Notes under the pieces: model-generated
Seen by the model: only the letters and a program-made list of their open reading frames with translations
The model's database searches: none
Told to the model about the DNA's origin: nothing
Shown: piece after piece, positions 20,540-31,969 of the stretch
Position numbering within the stretch: the stretch's first letter is position 1
How the letters are laid out: each line of letters opens with the position of its first letter
Position numbers and translations under genes: made by a program
Source of the DNA: Saprolegnia diclina VS20
Lineage: Eukaryota > Oomycota > Saprolegniomycetes > Saprolegniales > Saprolegniaceae
Assembly (NCBI RefSeq): GCF_000281045.1
Contig: NW_008246130.1
Coordinates: forward strand, 112,035-176,034
DNA: 64,000 nucleotides
Direction: 5' to 3'

Positions 20540-22063
20540 ATGCAGAAGAAGACGATCCTTATCCTGGCGACGGTGCTCGTCGCCGTCGCTGTCGCCGTCA
20601 TCCTCGCCGTGACACTCTCGGGTGGCAAGACGACCGACACCAACGACCGCGCCGGCAACGGCCAGAACCCGACGCCGGCGCCTGGCCCGAAGAATGTGAC
20701 GGCCGACGACCTCCTTGCGACGACGGTACCTGCGTCCAACACGCCGACGCCGGCGCCCACGGCCAACCCCGAGACGGATCCGGCCGTCATCACGATGCTC
20801 GCGATTGGTGACTGGGGCAGCACTACCGGCAAGATCTCGTCGACGTCCGAGAAGGGCGAGGGCCCGCCGGGCTCGTGCTGCAAACTCTATGAAGACAGCA
20901 CTGTCGACACGTCCCGTCTGCGCTACAAGGTTGACTACTTTTCGCAGCTCTATGTCGCCGACATCATGGCCAAGTCGGCCGGCGCGCTCAAGCCAAAGCC
21001 GTCGCGCATCCTCGGGCACGGCGACAACATCTACTGGGACGGCGTCGGTCCCGGCGACATTCAGTACCGCATGGAAGAGACGTTTGAGAAGATGTACAAC
21101 CAGCCGGAGCTCGCCGGTATCAAGTGGGTCAACGTCGCGGGGAACCACGACATTGGCGGCTCCGAGTTTATCTGCGGCGAGAAGGACAATGCGTTCCGCA
21201 AGTGCGACGACACGGCCGAGATGCTCAAGTACCTCAACCTCAAGTTTTCGCTCCAGCAGAATTACCAAAGCCCGAACGGGAACCGGTGGCTCATGAAGGA
21301 CCACTACTACATTGAGACAGTCGAGAAGGACGGCGTGACGGTCGAGATTTACAACCTCGACACCAACCACGCCGAGTCGCACGGCGCCGACCAAGTATGT
21401 TGCCAGTGCTTTGGCTACGCGCGGTTGTTTGGCGTCAAAAACTCCAACTCCGAGTGCAAGAACGTCGGGCCCGGTAGCCGTCTCTGCGCCGGCGGCGACC
21501 TCGGCATGTACAAGGCCTGTATGGAGACGATTGAAAAGTGGGGCCAAGACTCGATGGACGGCGCCATGCGGGACTTGGCAGCTTCGAAGGCCGACTTCAA
21601 GATCATCAACACGCACTACTCGCCGCATTTCCACATGTCGCCCGCGCGCATGATGCGCTGGTACAACGTGACGCAGAAGGCCCACGTGCATGCGTGGTTC
21701 AACGGTCACACGCACGGCTTCAACCACGACATTGCCAAGTGGGGGACCCATTTCTTCCAGAACGGCGGCGGCGGGGGTATCGTCACCGAGGCTTCGACGC
21801 CCGGCAACAACGAGTTTCTCAACCCGATCTGGGTGGCCGGCGGCAACCCGTACGGCTTTATGGAGCTCAGCTTCTCGAAGGACTGGCTCAAGGTGCAGTT
21901 TGCGACCTTTGACAAGGCGTGGAACTTTGGCGGCTTCAACCTCGCGGCGACCAACCGCGGCGGCGTCGCCAAAGGTCACTGCTGGTACATTCCGCGCACG
22001 CAGGGCTCGAATGGTGTCAAGTGCAGCGACTCGGTGGATACACCGATCGGCATGCCCATTTAA
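20540..22063 (+). CDS. membrane-anchored purple acid phosphatase, copy B (intronless)
   Basis: 507 aa from the ATG at 20540 (MQKK). Same layout as copy A: a signal anchor (about residues 5-27), a Thr/Pro-rich linker that differs most between the copies, then the metallophosphoesterase core with GDWG, GHGDNIYW, GNHD, NTHYSPHFH and NGHTHGFNHD all intact. Whole blocks around the active site are identical to copy A. The enzyme is expected to be active and extracytoplasmic. It is divergent from copy A and, like it, has no intron, which sets the pair apart from copy C. Confidence 0.92.
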   Translation: MQKKTILILATVLVAVAVAVILAVTLSGGKTTDTNDRAGNGQNPTPAPGPKNVTADDLLATTVPASNTPTPAPTANPETDPAVITMLAIGDWGSTTGKISSTSEKGEGPPGSCCKLYEDSTVDTSRLRYKVDYFSQLYVADIMAKSAGALKPKPSRILGHGDNIYWDGVGPGDIQYRMEETFEKMYNQPELAGIKWVNVAGNHDIGGSEFICGEKDNAFRKCDDTAEMLKYLNLKFSLQQNYQSPNGNRWLMKDHYYIETVEKDGVTVEIYNLDTNHAESHGADQVCCQCFGYARLFGVKNSNSECKNVGPGSRLCAGGDLGMYKACMETIEKWGQDSMDGAMRDLAASKADFKIINTHYSPHFHMSPARMMRWYNVTQKAHVHAWFNGHTHGFNHDIAKWGTHFFQNGGGGGIVTEASTPGNNEFLNPIWVAGGNPYGFMELSFSKDWLKVQFATFDKAWNFGGFNLAATNRGGVAKGHCWYIPRTQGSNGVKCSDSVDTPIGMPI

Positions 22064-23246
22064 TAAGTCAGACGAGAAGTGTCTACAAGAGAACGACTTT
22101 TGCTTCCAGAGTTCTTGTTCGCGGGAAGCGTCTAGTCTAAGGTCCCATCAAAGCCATCATGAATACGAGGGCAGTTCGTTAGCAGGTTGGCGCGTCTTCG
22201 CGTGAGACAGCGTTTGCGTACATAGACTTGGAGGCAGCGAGCTCCAAGTCGACGTCAATTCACCTGCATATGAATGATGTGCGTGTACCTGGGTCATGCG
22301 GCCAAGGTAGAGACCTCTTGTGATCATGTAGATCACAAGAACGACAACAAGATCCCCGCGCGGGATCAACTGGGCCGCCGAGCCCTGAACGACGCGCTTG
22401 CGACGACCTCCGACGCGATGATGGCGATCCCGATCGAGACCCCGACCGCTCGCCGTCGACTGCCTTAGCGGTAGCGCTCACCGCATCCCGCGAGCTCCTC
22501 AAGGCAATCGACGACGATTCGTCTTCCGGCAGCCCACAAGATGGCAGACGAGCTCGTGGCGACGGTCCTCGTGGTCCCGCCGGTACATACGCGTTATCCC
22601 TCATGAGGTTAATGGCGATCGAGCCGTAGACCTTTGAGGAGCTCAAGGCCGCATTTCGGCGATGCGACGAACGGCTATGCGCTCGAGAGGGATACCCGCG
22701 AGGCCCTAGCGAGGTATATTTGCATTTTTTGTACCGTCAGACACGGAGCTAATCGTCTTCCATAGGCTGCTCGCGACGAAGATGGAGCTCGGGCTCAAGC
22801 AGCTCGTTGCCGAGCTCAAGATAGTATCATATAGTTTTACCTAATACTCAACAACAGTAGTCACTTTTCGTGCACTCAACTACTTCTTTTGTACCGCTGT
22901 CGCCATATCCATCGTCGGTCAACAAGGCTGCGCAGCGTAGCCAGCGCGACAAACGTAGTACATGTAGCCAAGTTCAATCGACTGGAGTCGTGGGTTGCTC
23001 TACCCGTTGACCATGATGAGCCTTGGTCGCGATAAGAAGCGCACGTACGCAGGAGGTCATCTCCTGGGGGTCGTCGCCACCTTCTCTCTTGTCCGCGGAT
23101 GGTCGTCAACGTTCACTCTCCTTGACCGTGCAAATGTCGCTACTGGTTGGGATCGCGGGCCAGCCTTGCAAGAGACCAAGAAGAAGATAACATGTAAGAG
23201 ATGTTAGTATCGTGATAGTGTATCGTTGCAATAAATACGCGCCTCC
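22064..23246. other. 1.2-kb interval without an intact gene; possible retroelement-like fossil
   Basis: No whole gene is seen. On the plus strand between about 22370 and 22830 there are short coding-like, helix-forming stretches that weakly recall retroelement Gag proteins. If that is right it is an old, broken remnant; the similarity is too slight to name a family. The rest is AT-rich filler towards the end of the phosphatase C gene. Confidence 0.2.
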
Positions 23247-25131
23247 TCACGGAGCTCCGAGCGCGCCGTTGACGGACGACTTGCACTCGACGCCGGGAAT
23301 TAAACCCGACTTGTGGATGTACCAGCAGTGGCCGCGCGCGAGGCCACCGACAGTCGTCGCGCTCGGATCAAAGCCACCAAAGACCCACTTGTTGTCGAAC
23401 GTCACAAACTGCACCTTCATCCACTGCTTGGAGAAGCTCAGCTCCATAAAGCCATACGGCTGGCCGGCGGCAGCCCATTTCCTAGACACGCGTTCATATC
23501 CATAGCGTCCATATCTTTAGGAACGTACGTCGTCACGCCGTAAGCGCTTGTGGCCGTCATGGCCGACTGCGTCGAGATGCCGCCGCCCGCGCCGTTGACG
23601 AAAAAGTGCGTGTTCCACGGCGAAATATCGTGGTTGAAGCCGTGCGTATGGCCGTTGATCCACGCGTGGATCTTGTACTTCTTCGTGAGGTCGTGCCACA
23701 TCTTCATGCGGATCGGGTTCATGTGGTAGTGCGGCGAGTAGTGCGTGTTGACGACCTTAAAGTCGGCCGTTGTCGCCGACAAGTCTTTGACCGCGCCGTC
23801 GTAGCTCGTCTTGGCCCACGATTCGATCTTGGCCACGCATTGCTACATCGAAACACCTCAGCGCTCTTGTACGACGCAAGGATAAGAGACGGGGGACGTA
23901 CGTCGTACATGTCGGTATCGCCGCCGCAGCAAAATTTGTCGCCGCGCGCCACCGTCTTGCACGGGTCAAAGCCCGCGGGCTGGCCCGTGTTGCTCGAGTA
24001 GCCGTAGCACTGACAGCACGTCTCGATGGCGCCATGAACATCGGCGTGGTTCGTGTCGAGGTTGAGCACGTCGATCGTGATGCCGTTTTTGGTCACGCGA
24101 TCAATGTAGTAGTGGTCCGTGAGCTTCCATCGGTCCTGGTTCGGGCTCTTGTACGACTGCTGGAGACCAAACTTGGAGTCGAGGTACGTGAGTAGCTCTT
24201 CCGTGCTCGTGCACTTGCGAAAGTTGTCGTCGTCGTCGCCGCAAATGAAGCTGGCACCGCCAATGTCGTGGTTGCCCGCGACGTTGAGCCACGTGATGCC
24301 TTGCAGATCTGGCTGGTTGTACATCTCTTCGAACGTCGTCTGGAAGCGGTACGCCACATCGTTCTTCCCGACGCCGTTCCAGTAGATGTTGTCGCCGTTG
24401 CTCAGAATCCGCGACGGCTTGGGCTTGAGCGACGCGGCCGACTGCGCCATGAGCGTCGCCACGTTGGCTTGCGCGTAGTAGTCGACCTTGTACCTGGACC
24501 ATAATGATTCGTGAGGTGCTCAGCAATGATTCCACATACCGAGGCTTGGAGATGTCGACTTTGCCCCAGTTCGAGTCGGCGGTCAAGTAGACGACACAGC
24601 ACGACCCGGGCTTGCTGCCGTCCGCCTTTTTGCCTACGCTCACCCTATCAGCGTCTTCGACGTGGGCGCTACAAGGACGCACCGGTGGTCGAGCCCCAGT
24701 CGCCAATCGACAGCATCGTGGCCAGAATCGGGTCGGTTTCGGGGTCGGACTGCGGCACGTTGAGCGCGCTGCTACCGTTCGTGTTGCCACCGCCGCCGCC
24801 TGTACTACCGCCCGACATATCGCTGCCGCTGCCGGTCGTCTGCCCTGACTTGCCGTTCGCCGAGCCGCTTACCGACGACGAGCCTTTGGTCGCCATGACG
24901 ACAGCGACGGCGACGCCGGCGGCGGCGATCACGCAGACGCCCGCGATCGCCATGAGGATGCGCGGGTTGAAGCGGCGCCGCGGCTCGCCGCCAACGTCGT
25001 CCGAGTCGCGAAAGTCCATGATCGGGATCTCGGTCACGCTGTCGGGCGCATCGTACTTGCGCGGATCTACGTTGCAGCGATGAGCGTCGACCTTGCCGCT
25101 GCCATGTACTCGTACCCTCGCGTCGGGCCAT
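23247..25131 (-). CDS. membrane-anchored purple acid phosphatase, copy C (six exons)
   Basis: Exons 25131-25116, 25066-24683, 24633-24540, 24493-23902, 23842-23529 and 23481-23247 (introns 49, 49, 46, 59 and 47 nt) give 544 aa. The first coding exon is 16 nt (MARRE plus one base). A longer cytosolic tail (PRKYDAPDSVTEIPIMDFRD) precedes the signal anchor (ILMAIAGVCVIAAAGVAVAV) and a Gly/Ser-rich linker. The catalytic motifs are complete: GDWG, NGDNIYW, GNHD, NTHYSPHYH and NGHTHGFNHD. Every junction restores the alignment with copies A and B (for example SKP/RYKVDYYAQ and DMYD/QCVAK). It is clearly diverged from A and B and probably the older form. Confidence 0.9.
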
Positions 25132-25555
25132 GGTCAAATCCGTTATAGGCCGATGTGCTGAGGGCCGTCGAGTATTTTATTGAGTTCGGTCTGTTTCTGG
25201 ATACAAACGCAAGTAACACGGTGTGCATTTATTTTATTATCCACGCTCAGCGTGCCGGACGAAGTGCTTTTACGTCGTAAGTAACTGCGCGGCCGCACCC
25301 AAGAGCTCGCGGCGCCGCGGCCTTGATGAACGCCGAGCGTCGCCGCAGCTGCGCAAGGAAGCTGGCGACCATGACGTGGCGGACTGAGGCGGGCATATGA
25401 CGATACATGGAAAGGACCGAGGGAGCATTCCAGCTGGAACGTCGTCGTCGGGCTTGGGACAGGCGGCTTTATGCAGCGATGATGCGATGCAGAGAGAGCT
25501 GCAGAGAGAGACAGGAAGGAAATGATGTGTACATAGAAATCAAGTAATATATAAG
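25132..25555. other. intergenic
   Basis: About 420 bp between the start of acid phosphatase C and the 3' end of the next minus-strand gene. No coding frame; AT-rich patches near 25220 and 25540 may belong to promoter and 3' UTR. Confidence 0.4.
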
Positions 25556-26404
25556 TTACGGTGGCGTACTCGGACTCGAGCTGCCACTGCTGCTACAACT
25601 GCCCGGCTCGCGACCAAGTGTGAGCTTGCCATCGACCTCGCGATACAGTGTCGCTGTCGCCGGCAAGAGCGCTTTCTCAAGGTGCAGCACTTGGTCGAGG
25701 CAGACGCGCACGTCATGGACGCTCCGCAGCGTCATGAGCACATCGAGGACGAGCGGAAGCGCGGTGTCGTTGGCATCGTCGACAAAGCTGGGCAGTGGCA
25801 CGCCATTCCGAGGCTGCGGCAAGAAGGACATGGGGTTGTTGTCAACCAGCACAATGTGCGCGAGCGACTGGTTGACGTACGGCAAGAGCCGCCGAAGGTC
25901 CTTGAGCGCAAGGCCACGCACGTGTGTACAGTCGTTGTGAAAGAACCGGCGCCGGAAGATCGACCTCGTTGGGTCCAGCATATCGACGATCGGGTTGGCG
26001 TAGCCTGCTTCCGAGCTCGTAAAGAGGTACACGTCAAATTCCTTGGCCAAGGCCGCCAAGAAGGCGTCGACGCCTGGACGCTTGTGCACCTTGACTGTAA
26101 TGTCCGGCGTCAGGGCCACGTCGATGGCGTCGACGAACGCTCCGTAGCGCACGTGGGCGTACTGCGTGTGGACGAGGCACTCGTCCAAGTCGAGGACGAT
26201 TGCGAGCCGCGTCGGCGCTGGCGCTTCGTTGGCCGCTGCCACCGCTGCAAGGCTCGCCGCCGTGCCATAGTCGTAGAGAAGGTACGACGTGACGCTGTAC
26301 GCGTCGGCGAGGAGCGCTGGGAGGACGCTAGCGTCAGCGGGCGACGGGCCCTTGGGCACGAGCTTGCCGAGCCATCGCACGAGGAATTCCTTCAGCGCAG
26401 GCAT
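25556..26404 (-). CDS. SCP/NIF-type (FCP1 homology) phosphatase
   Basis: 282 aa, single exon. It belongs to the HAD-superfamily FCP1/SCP group: the nucleophile motif is LDLDECLVHT (DxDx pattern, both Asp present), then KRPGVDAFL, LFTSSEAGYANPIVDMLDP, FRRRFFHNDC and the distal acidic motif VDNNP. The family removes phosphate from Ser in the RNA polymerase II tail or, for Dullard-type members, from lipin. The N-terminus lacks a membrane helix, so SCP-like is the better guess than Dullard-like. The C-terminal tail is Ser/Pro-rich. It is divergent from the RecQ gene. Confidence 0.88.
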   Translation of the reverse strand: MPALKEFLVRWLGKLVPKGPSPADASVLPALLADAYSVTSYLLYDYGTAASLAAVAAANEAPAPTRLAIVLDLDECLVHTQYAHVRYGAFVDAIDVALTPDITVKVHKRPGVDAFLAALAKEFDVYLFTSSEAGYANPIVDMLDPTRSIFRRRFFHNDCTHVRGLALKDLRRLLPYVNQSLAHIVLVDNNPMSFLPQPRNGVPLPSFVDDANDTALPLVLDVLMTLRSVHDVRVCLDQVLHLEKALLPATATLYREVDGKLTLGREPGSCSSSGSSSPSTPP

Positions 26405-26817
26405 GCGTGTGAACCGTGAGCTGTGTCGTCACATGGTGCCCATCGCCACTTGGATACGCCTTCTGACTCCATTCGCAGCGCTTTTTCAAAGTTGGGTGGA
26501 TTTAGGCGTTATAGACACGGCTTCTGGTCGTATCGCTGCATAGTACGCGGCGCTATTGCGTTGTTGGTCGCGACCTGCGCAGTGCTACGCGCACCCAACT
26601 TGCAGTTGAATTTTTCACGTGTGGGAAATCGACACTGCGACATGTCAGCCCAAATTCTTCGGAATCGAGTTTCGCACGTTTCTCACTTCTGAGTCGCAAC
26701 CGCTTCGTGAAGAACCGATTCCAGATGAGCCGGATAACCGGTTAGCCGACTTGCAGGACAGCTCACGAACGGTTTCACGGTTTGCACCCCAGGTTGAATT
26801 ATTTTCGCGGCAACAGG
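26405..26817. promoter_or_regulatory. divergent promoter between phosphatase and RecQ
   Basis: 413 bp between two start codons. A CCGGATAACCGG element (26730-26741), itself an imperfect inverted repeat, lies about 80 bp before the RecQ ATG and resembles the TATCCGGATA motif seen at other promoters here. Confidence 0.4.
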
Positions 26818-29800
26818 ATGTCCACGCCGTGGCCGCGCCGTGGCGCCGCAGCACCGGCTCCCAGCGCCGATGCGCCAGCTGCCTGGCCACGCCGCAAGAA
26901 GGAAGACGCTGCGCCTCCAGCAGCTGCGACAACCAAGCCACCACCGGGAGCGTCCGCGTGGCCTCGGCGGCAGCCCGCCGCATCGGCGCCCGTGCCCGCG
27001 ACCAAGGCCGCCAAGAAGAAAGCCGTCGAGGACGACGCATGGGTGCTCAAGATGTACGAAAAGCGAAAGGAGCTGAAGAAGAAGCGAAAACTCGAGGCCA
27101 AGATGGCCCCGCCACCCGTTCCAGCTGACGACGTCCCGGTCGCTGACCCAGAACACGCCGCCGCTGCGTTGGCGCCGTCCTCACTCGTAGACGACAGCGA
27201 GTCTCTGCCTGCGATCCCTCCCAACAGCTTTTATGACGAAGCGCCTGCATTCGACCCGACGCTATTTGAGCCCGTGGCGAAACGCGCCAAAGCGGAAGTC
27301 GAGATGCCTGCCACGAAACCCACGCCCCAAGCGGTGGCGTCCGAGCCGCAAGCATCCTCACGCGTTGCAAGCAAAAAGAGGGCACCGAGCGACGACGACG
27401 ACGTCAGTAGCGACGACGACATCGCTCCCAAGTCTACCAAACCGCGGGCCAAGCCAAAGCCGACGAGTCTTCCTAGTAACGCACCGAGCGAGGAGGACGA
27501 GATCGACACGACCGAGTGGCGCAAGCACGCCATCAAGCAGCGACAAGCCGCGGTCGGGAGCCACAGCGTCAGCGACAACTTTGTGCGGCTCACGATGCGG
27601 AAAAAGGTCAAGGGCAGTCGCGGCAACCCCAAGAAGCGGCCGCTGTACCTTCGCGCCACGCTCTACGACAAAGCCGAGCACGACGAAGCGCCCGTGAGCA
27701 AGGCGACGCACGACGGCGTCGACGTCGTCCAAGAATGCCTCGATGTGCTCGCCAAGCCGCCGCCGCCACCGACCTTTGTGACGCTGGAAGAGGCGGTGTC
27801 GACACCGCTCTGCTACCACGGGCTTCCCGCGCACCGCCTCGTCGTCAAGAAGAAGACGGCGAACCACGGCCGCGGCTTCTTTGCGTGCACGCGCAAGCTC
27901 GATGAAGGGCGCTGTGACTTTTTTCTCTGGGAACAGAACCATCCGGATGCGATCGCGCATGCGCTCGCGACCCCCGAAGCCGAGCTGCCGCCCATGCCCG
28001 AGTTTGCCACGCCCCTTGACGCGCTGCGGGTCCTTTTCGGCCACGCGGACTTCAAGCCTGGCCAGCGCTGGGCGATCGACCGCGTTCTCAACCGGCACGA
28101 GAAGGCGTCGCTGTTGATCTTGCCGACCGGCGCCGGCAAGTCGCTCTGCTACCAGCTCCCGTCCATCTTCCTCCCCGGTCTCACGCTCGTCATTTCGCCG
28201 CTCATTTCTCTCATCAACGACCAAATGGAGAAGCTGCCGCCGCCGCTTCAAGCACGCGCCGCGAGCTTCTCGTCGGCCAAGTTCAAGGCCGACCAGGCCT
28301 CACTCTGCCGTGCGCTCTACGCGGGCCACATCAAACTGCTCTTTGTCTCGCCCGAGCGGGCCGTCACCGCCGGCTTCCACACGCTTCTCTCCAAGCTCTC
28401 AATTAGCCTCGTCTGCGTCGACGAAGCGCACTGTCTCTCAGAGTGGTCGCACAACTTTCGACCGTCTTTTCTGCGCTTGGGGCCGCTCGCTGCCAAAGCA
28501 TCGCAAGTGCTGGCGCTCACCGCGACGGCGTCGACGAGCGTCACGGCCGACATTGCGCGCATCCTGAGCATCAGCGACGACGGCATCCGCCGTGACCGAA
28601 TCGGCCGTGACAACCTGACGCTGGACGTTGCCGTGACGACAGATGCGTCACGCCTCGACGACCTCCGCGCGCTCTTGACGGCGCCACCGTACAATAAGGG
28701 CAGCGTCATCGTCTATGTCCACACGCAGTACGCGGCGGCGATGGTCGCAGGCCACTTGAGTGCCCAAGCTCACATCAAGACGAGCGCGTACCATGCAGGC
28801 CTCGAAGCCGATGTCAAAGAAAAGGTGCGTTTCCGAGCACCCCATTTGCGAAAAAAGTGCACTTTCAATGTCGATGTAGGTCCGGGCGACGTTTCTGAGC
28901 GGGAAGCTGCGTGTTGTCGTCGCCACGATCGCCTTTGGCATGGGCATCGACAAGCCCAATGTGCGCGGCGTGATCCACTACCACATGCCGAGCAGCATGG
29001 AGCACTACGTGCAGCACGTCGGCCGCGCGGGTCGTGACGGCAAGCCCGCCCACTGCACGCTGCTGCTTGTGGCGAGCGACTTCAACCGGTTCCACGCCCT
29101 TGCGCACTCGGACGGTCTCTCAGTTAGCCAACTGAGTCGGTTTCTGGACTTGGTCTTTGGCGACGACCGCGGTATCCCGACTCGTCCAGGCTTTTGCGAG
29201 CTCACGCTACCGATCAAGTGGCTCGAGATGGAGCTCGACATGAAGGAAGGCGTGCTCGAGACGATCTTGACGATGCTCGAGCTCCAAGGCCACATCAAGC
29301 TCCTCCCGTCGCTCCACGCCACGTGCACGCTCACGATTTCGAACTTCGAGCCGTGGAAGTCGCACATCCTGTTCACCCGCGTCGAAGCGCTCGCTGACGC
29401 CAGGACCGAGCAAGAAGGGTACCTCACCAAAACCATCTACACGTTCAACGTCGTCGAGCTCACGCAAACATTTCCGCTGCGCGCGAACGACGATATTGTG
29501 TTGCTGGAGCTCCGCCGGCTGCAGCAAACCGGCGTTGGACAGTACCAGTTGAGCGACTACGCCGTGCGGCTCGAGCGATCTGCTTCGCGCCTTCCGAACG
29601 TAGAGTCGATTGTGCGTGACGTGTACACGCACCACGTCGCGCAAGAGAAGCGCAATGTGATCCGCGTCGAAGCCTTGTACGCCGCACTCTTACGGGCCGC
29701 CGAAAGCGATGACGCGACAGCGTCCCTCAACGAGACGATCGAAGCGTACTTTGAAGACCAGGACGACAACGCACCCGTCGCCAAGCCGTGGGCATTTGCC

Positions 29801-30067
29801 CCGCTGACGCTTGGTCAAATTACCGGGATTCAGCAGGCGACGCACAGCCTGCTGCACCACGACAAGCGCGCCTTCTCGGCGCAGAGCATCACGCGCATCC
29901 TCCATGGCATGGCGAGTCCGTGTTTCCCGAGCGACGAGTGGCGCGACCACAATGCATGGTCGCGGTATGCCACATTGCCCTTTTCGCTCGTCAAGAACGT
30001 CGTCCATGACGTCGTGACGGCCTTCCGGAAGGACGAGATGACGGCAGCAGCATCGACAGAGCCTTGA
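26818..30067 (+). CDS. RecQ-family DNA helicase with N-terminal GRF zinc finger
   Basis: ATP-dependent 3'-5' DNA helicase for recombination and repair, nuclear. Exons 26818-28824 and 28880-30067 (55-nt intron) give 1064 aa. The first 300 residues are low-complexity, with a basic coiled stretch (MYEKRKELKKKRKLEAKM) and Asp/Ser clusters. A GRF zinc finger lies at about 332-376 (CYHG..., GRGFFAC, CDFFLW). The helicase core follows: LPTGAGKSLCYQLP (Walker A, about 436), DEAHCLSEW (about 535), a TAT box motif (LALTATAS), FGMGIDKPNV and QHVGRAGRDGK. A C-terminal winged-helix-like region ends the protein. The intron lies just before RATFLSGKLRVVVAT and restores helicase motif V. Confidence 0.92.
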
Positions 30068-31969
30068 AGTGGCTATGTTGCGCGCGAGATCAAGGGTAGC
30101 AATGTACGAGTACCACATCACAAAAGAGTGTTTGAGATACACACCGAAAACATCTGCAAACGCCAAGCATCGATATATTGATGGACATATTGTGTACTAT
30201 AGACGCGCTAAGATGCGAAAGACCTTGCCAGACGTCGGACAGCGTGCGTTGGTCTCGATGCGTTGGCCCACATCGTCGATTATCACCAGCATCTCGCTGT
30301 CGCCATGCCAGGCGACATACTCGCGCAGACTGGCTAGCGACAAGTGCGCGCTGCTTAGCGGGGACGTCGCTGATTGCAGTGCGCATCATTGGACTACGCA
30401 CTTCGTTGACGGTATGACGTCGGGGGCGCTTGGAGCGAAACTAACTCCACGTTCGATCCAGTGGCAGTCGACGCGTCCGGTCGAAACGACGCCGGCCGTT
30501 CTGGATCCAACGTAATGCAGGATCGGCCCATGACCCGCAGCTCCTGATAGTTGCTTCGAGATGGTTCTGGCATGCGTGCTCTCTGTCTTGCACCACACCA
30601 TTCTACCGCTACCAAGACGCCGGCGGATCCAACCCTATCCCTCCACCATCGTTTCTAAACTGTGATATATGTTGCTGCTGGATGCCCGACAACTCCCACA
30701 CTTCCACACACCAGAGCGACTGCCCAGAGCGACAAGGCGGCAACGTCTTCTGGAACTGTGCAAATGGGTTTCTCCAACATGGTTTTTACAATTTGACGCC
30801 TTTACACGCAAAAANNNNNNNNNNNNNNNNNNNNNNNNNNNNNNNNNNNNNNNNNNNNNNNNNNNNNNNNNNNNNNNNNNNNNNNNNNNNNNNNNNNNNN
30901 NNNNNNNNNNNNNNNNNNNNNNNNNNNNNNNNNNNNNNNNNNNNNNNNNNNNNNNNNNNNNNNNNNNNNNNNNNNNNNNNNNNNNNNNNNNNNNNNNNNN
31001 NNNNNNNNNNNNNNNNNNNNNNNNNNNNNNNNNNNNNNNNNNNNNNNNNNNNNNNNNNNNNNNNNNNNNNNNNNNNNNNNNNNNNNNNNNNNNNNNNNNN
31101 NNNNNNNNNNNNNTCGTGTAGAAAAAACATCGTATCGACCACTCACCATCGCATATCCGCTCACTCGTTTGCATGCAAGCACATGTGTTTCTCGACGACG
31201 ATGGCAATAGCTAGCTGCGCGACTCGTTGGTGATCGCACCCTTGCAGCGCCGCAAGCATGAGCGACCTGGCTTGACGATCGTGGCGGCTGTGCGACGAGG
31301 TTGTAGCCGCGAGCTGCGCCGCCGGCATATCGGCGGGTGCTAGAGCGCGTCCAAGCGCTGGTGGACCATGTCGGCAGGTTGACAGCACATGAGGTAATCC
31401 TTGCTGCCAATGCGCATCGTGGTTGCTTTGTACTAGACAGATTTGGCCACCATATTTGTCTTCCTGTGCTGTCCTTTCATAGCACACTCATAGAGCTAGA
31501 TCGCTAGTTTGGTCCCAAACCACTGCGTAGAAACAGTGTATAAGCGCTTCCCGTCAACAGAGCGCCCACCGCAGCAGTGGCACACTCTGTGTAGGTTGTG
31601 TAGGGATTCAAGGTATTTGTCGCCACTGTCTCGCCAGCGATCGTCGCTTGCAAGGTGAATTGGCAAGATCACGCTCCTGGGGCTCATCAAAGTGGCAGGG
31701 CGCGCTGTGGCGCTTCAAATACTGACCATCGTACATCCACGACGAAGACACCGGCTCGCTCAACACGCAGTACCCTTTGGCTTGGCGCTCCAAAGCAGAT
31801 TGTCAGTGTCCAGACGCTAGTCAGTCTGAGCTCGACGCAGTACGGCCACTCGAAGCGAACACACTTCTACATGCCTGAGCGCTCTGCAACGTGCAGGGCG
31901 ACCTTGCGCCGACGAGACCGCGTACGACAGAGCAGACGATGTAGCTAGCGCGAGGTCCGTGTGAAAAAG
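30068..31969. other. gene-poor interval with assembly gap
   Basis: Between the RecQ stop and the HDDC2 stop. Unknown bases fill 30815-31113. The flanks show short frames only and nothing that splices sensibly. A gene interrupted by the gap cannot be ruled out. Confidence 0.5.
30815..31113. other. assembly gap (299 N)
   Basis: A run of undetermined bases. The size is near 300 but need not equal the true gap. The flanks end in a run of A on the left and start with TCGTGTAG on the right. Confidence 0.99.

Noticed and set aside
20486-21979. 497-codon open frame on the minus strand
   Set aside because: Same effect, antisense to acid phosphatase B; its sequence mirrors the shadow frame of copy A.
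22370-22830. Gag-like fossil on the plus strand
   Set aside because: Similarity is weak and the stretch is short and broken, so I note it only within the intergenic entry and name no element.
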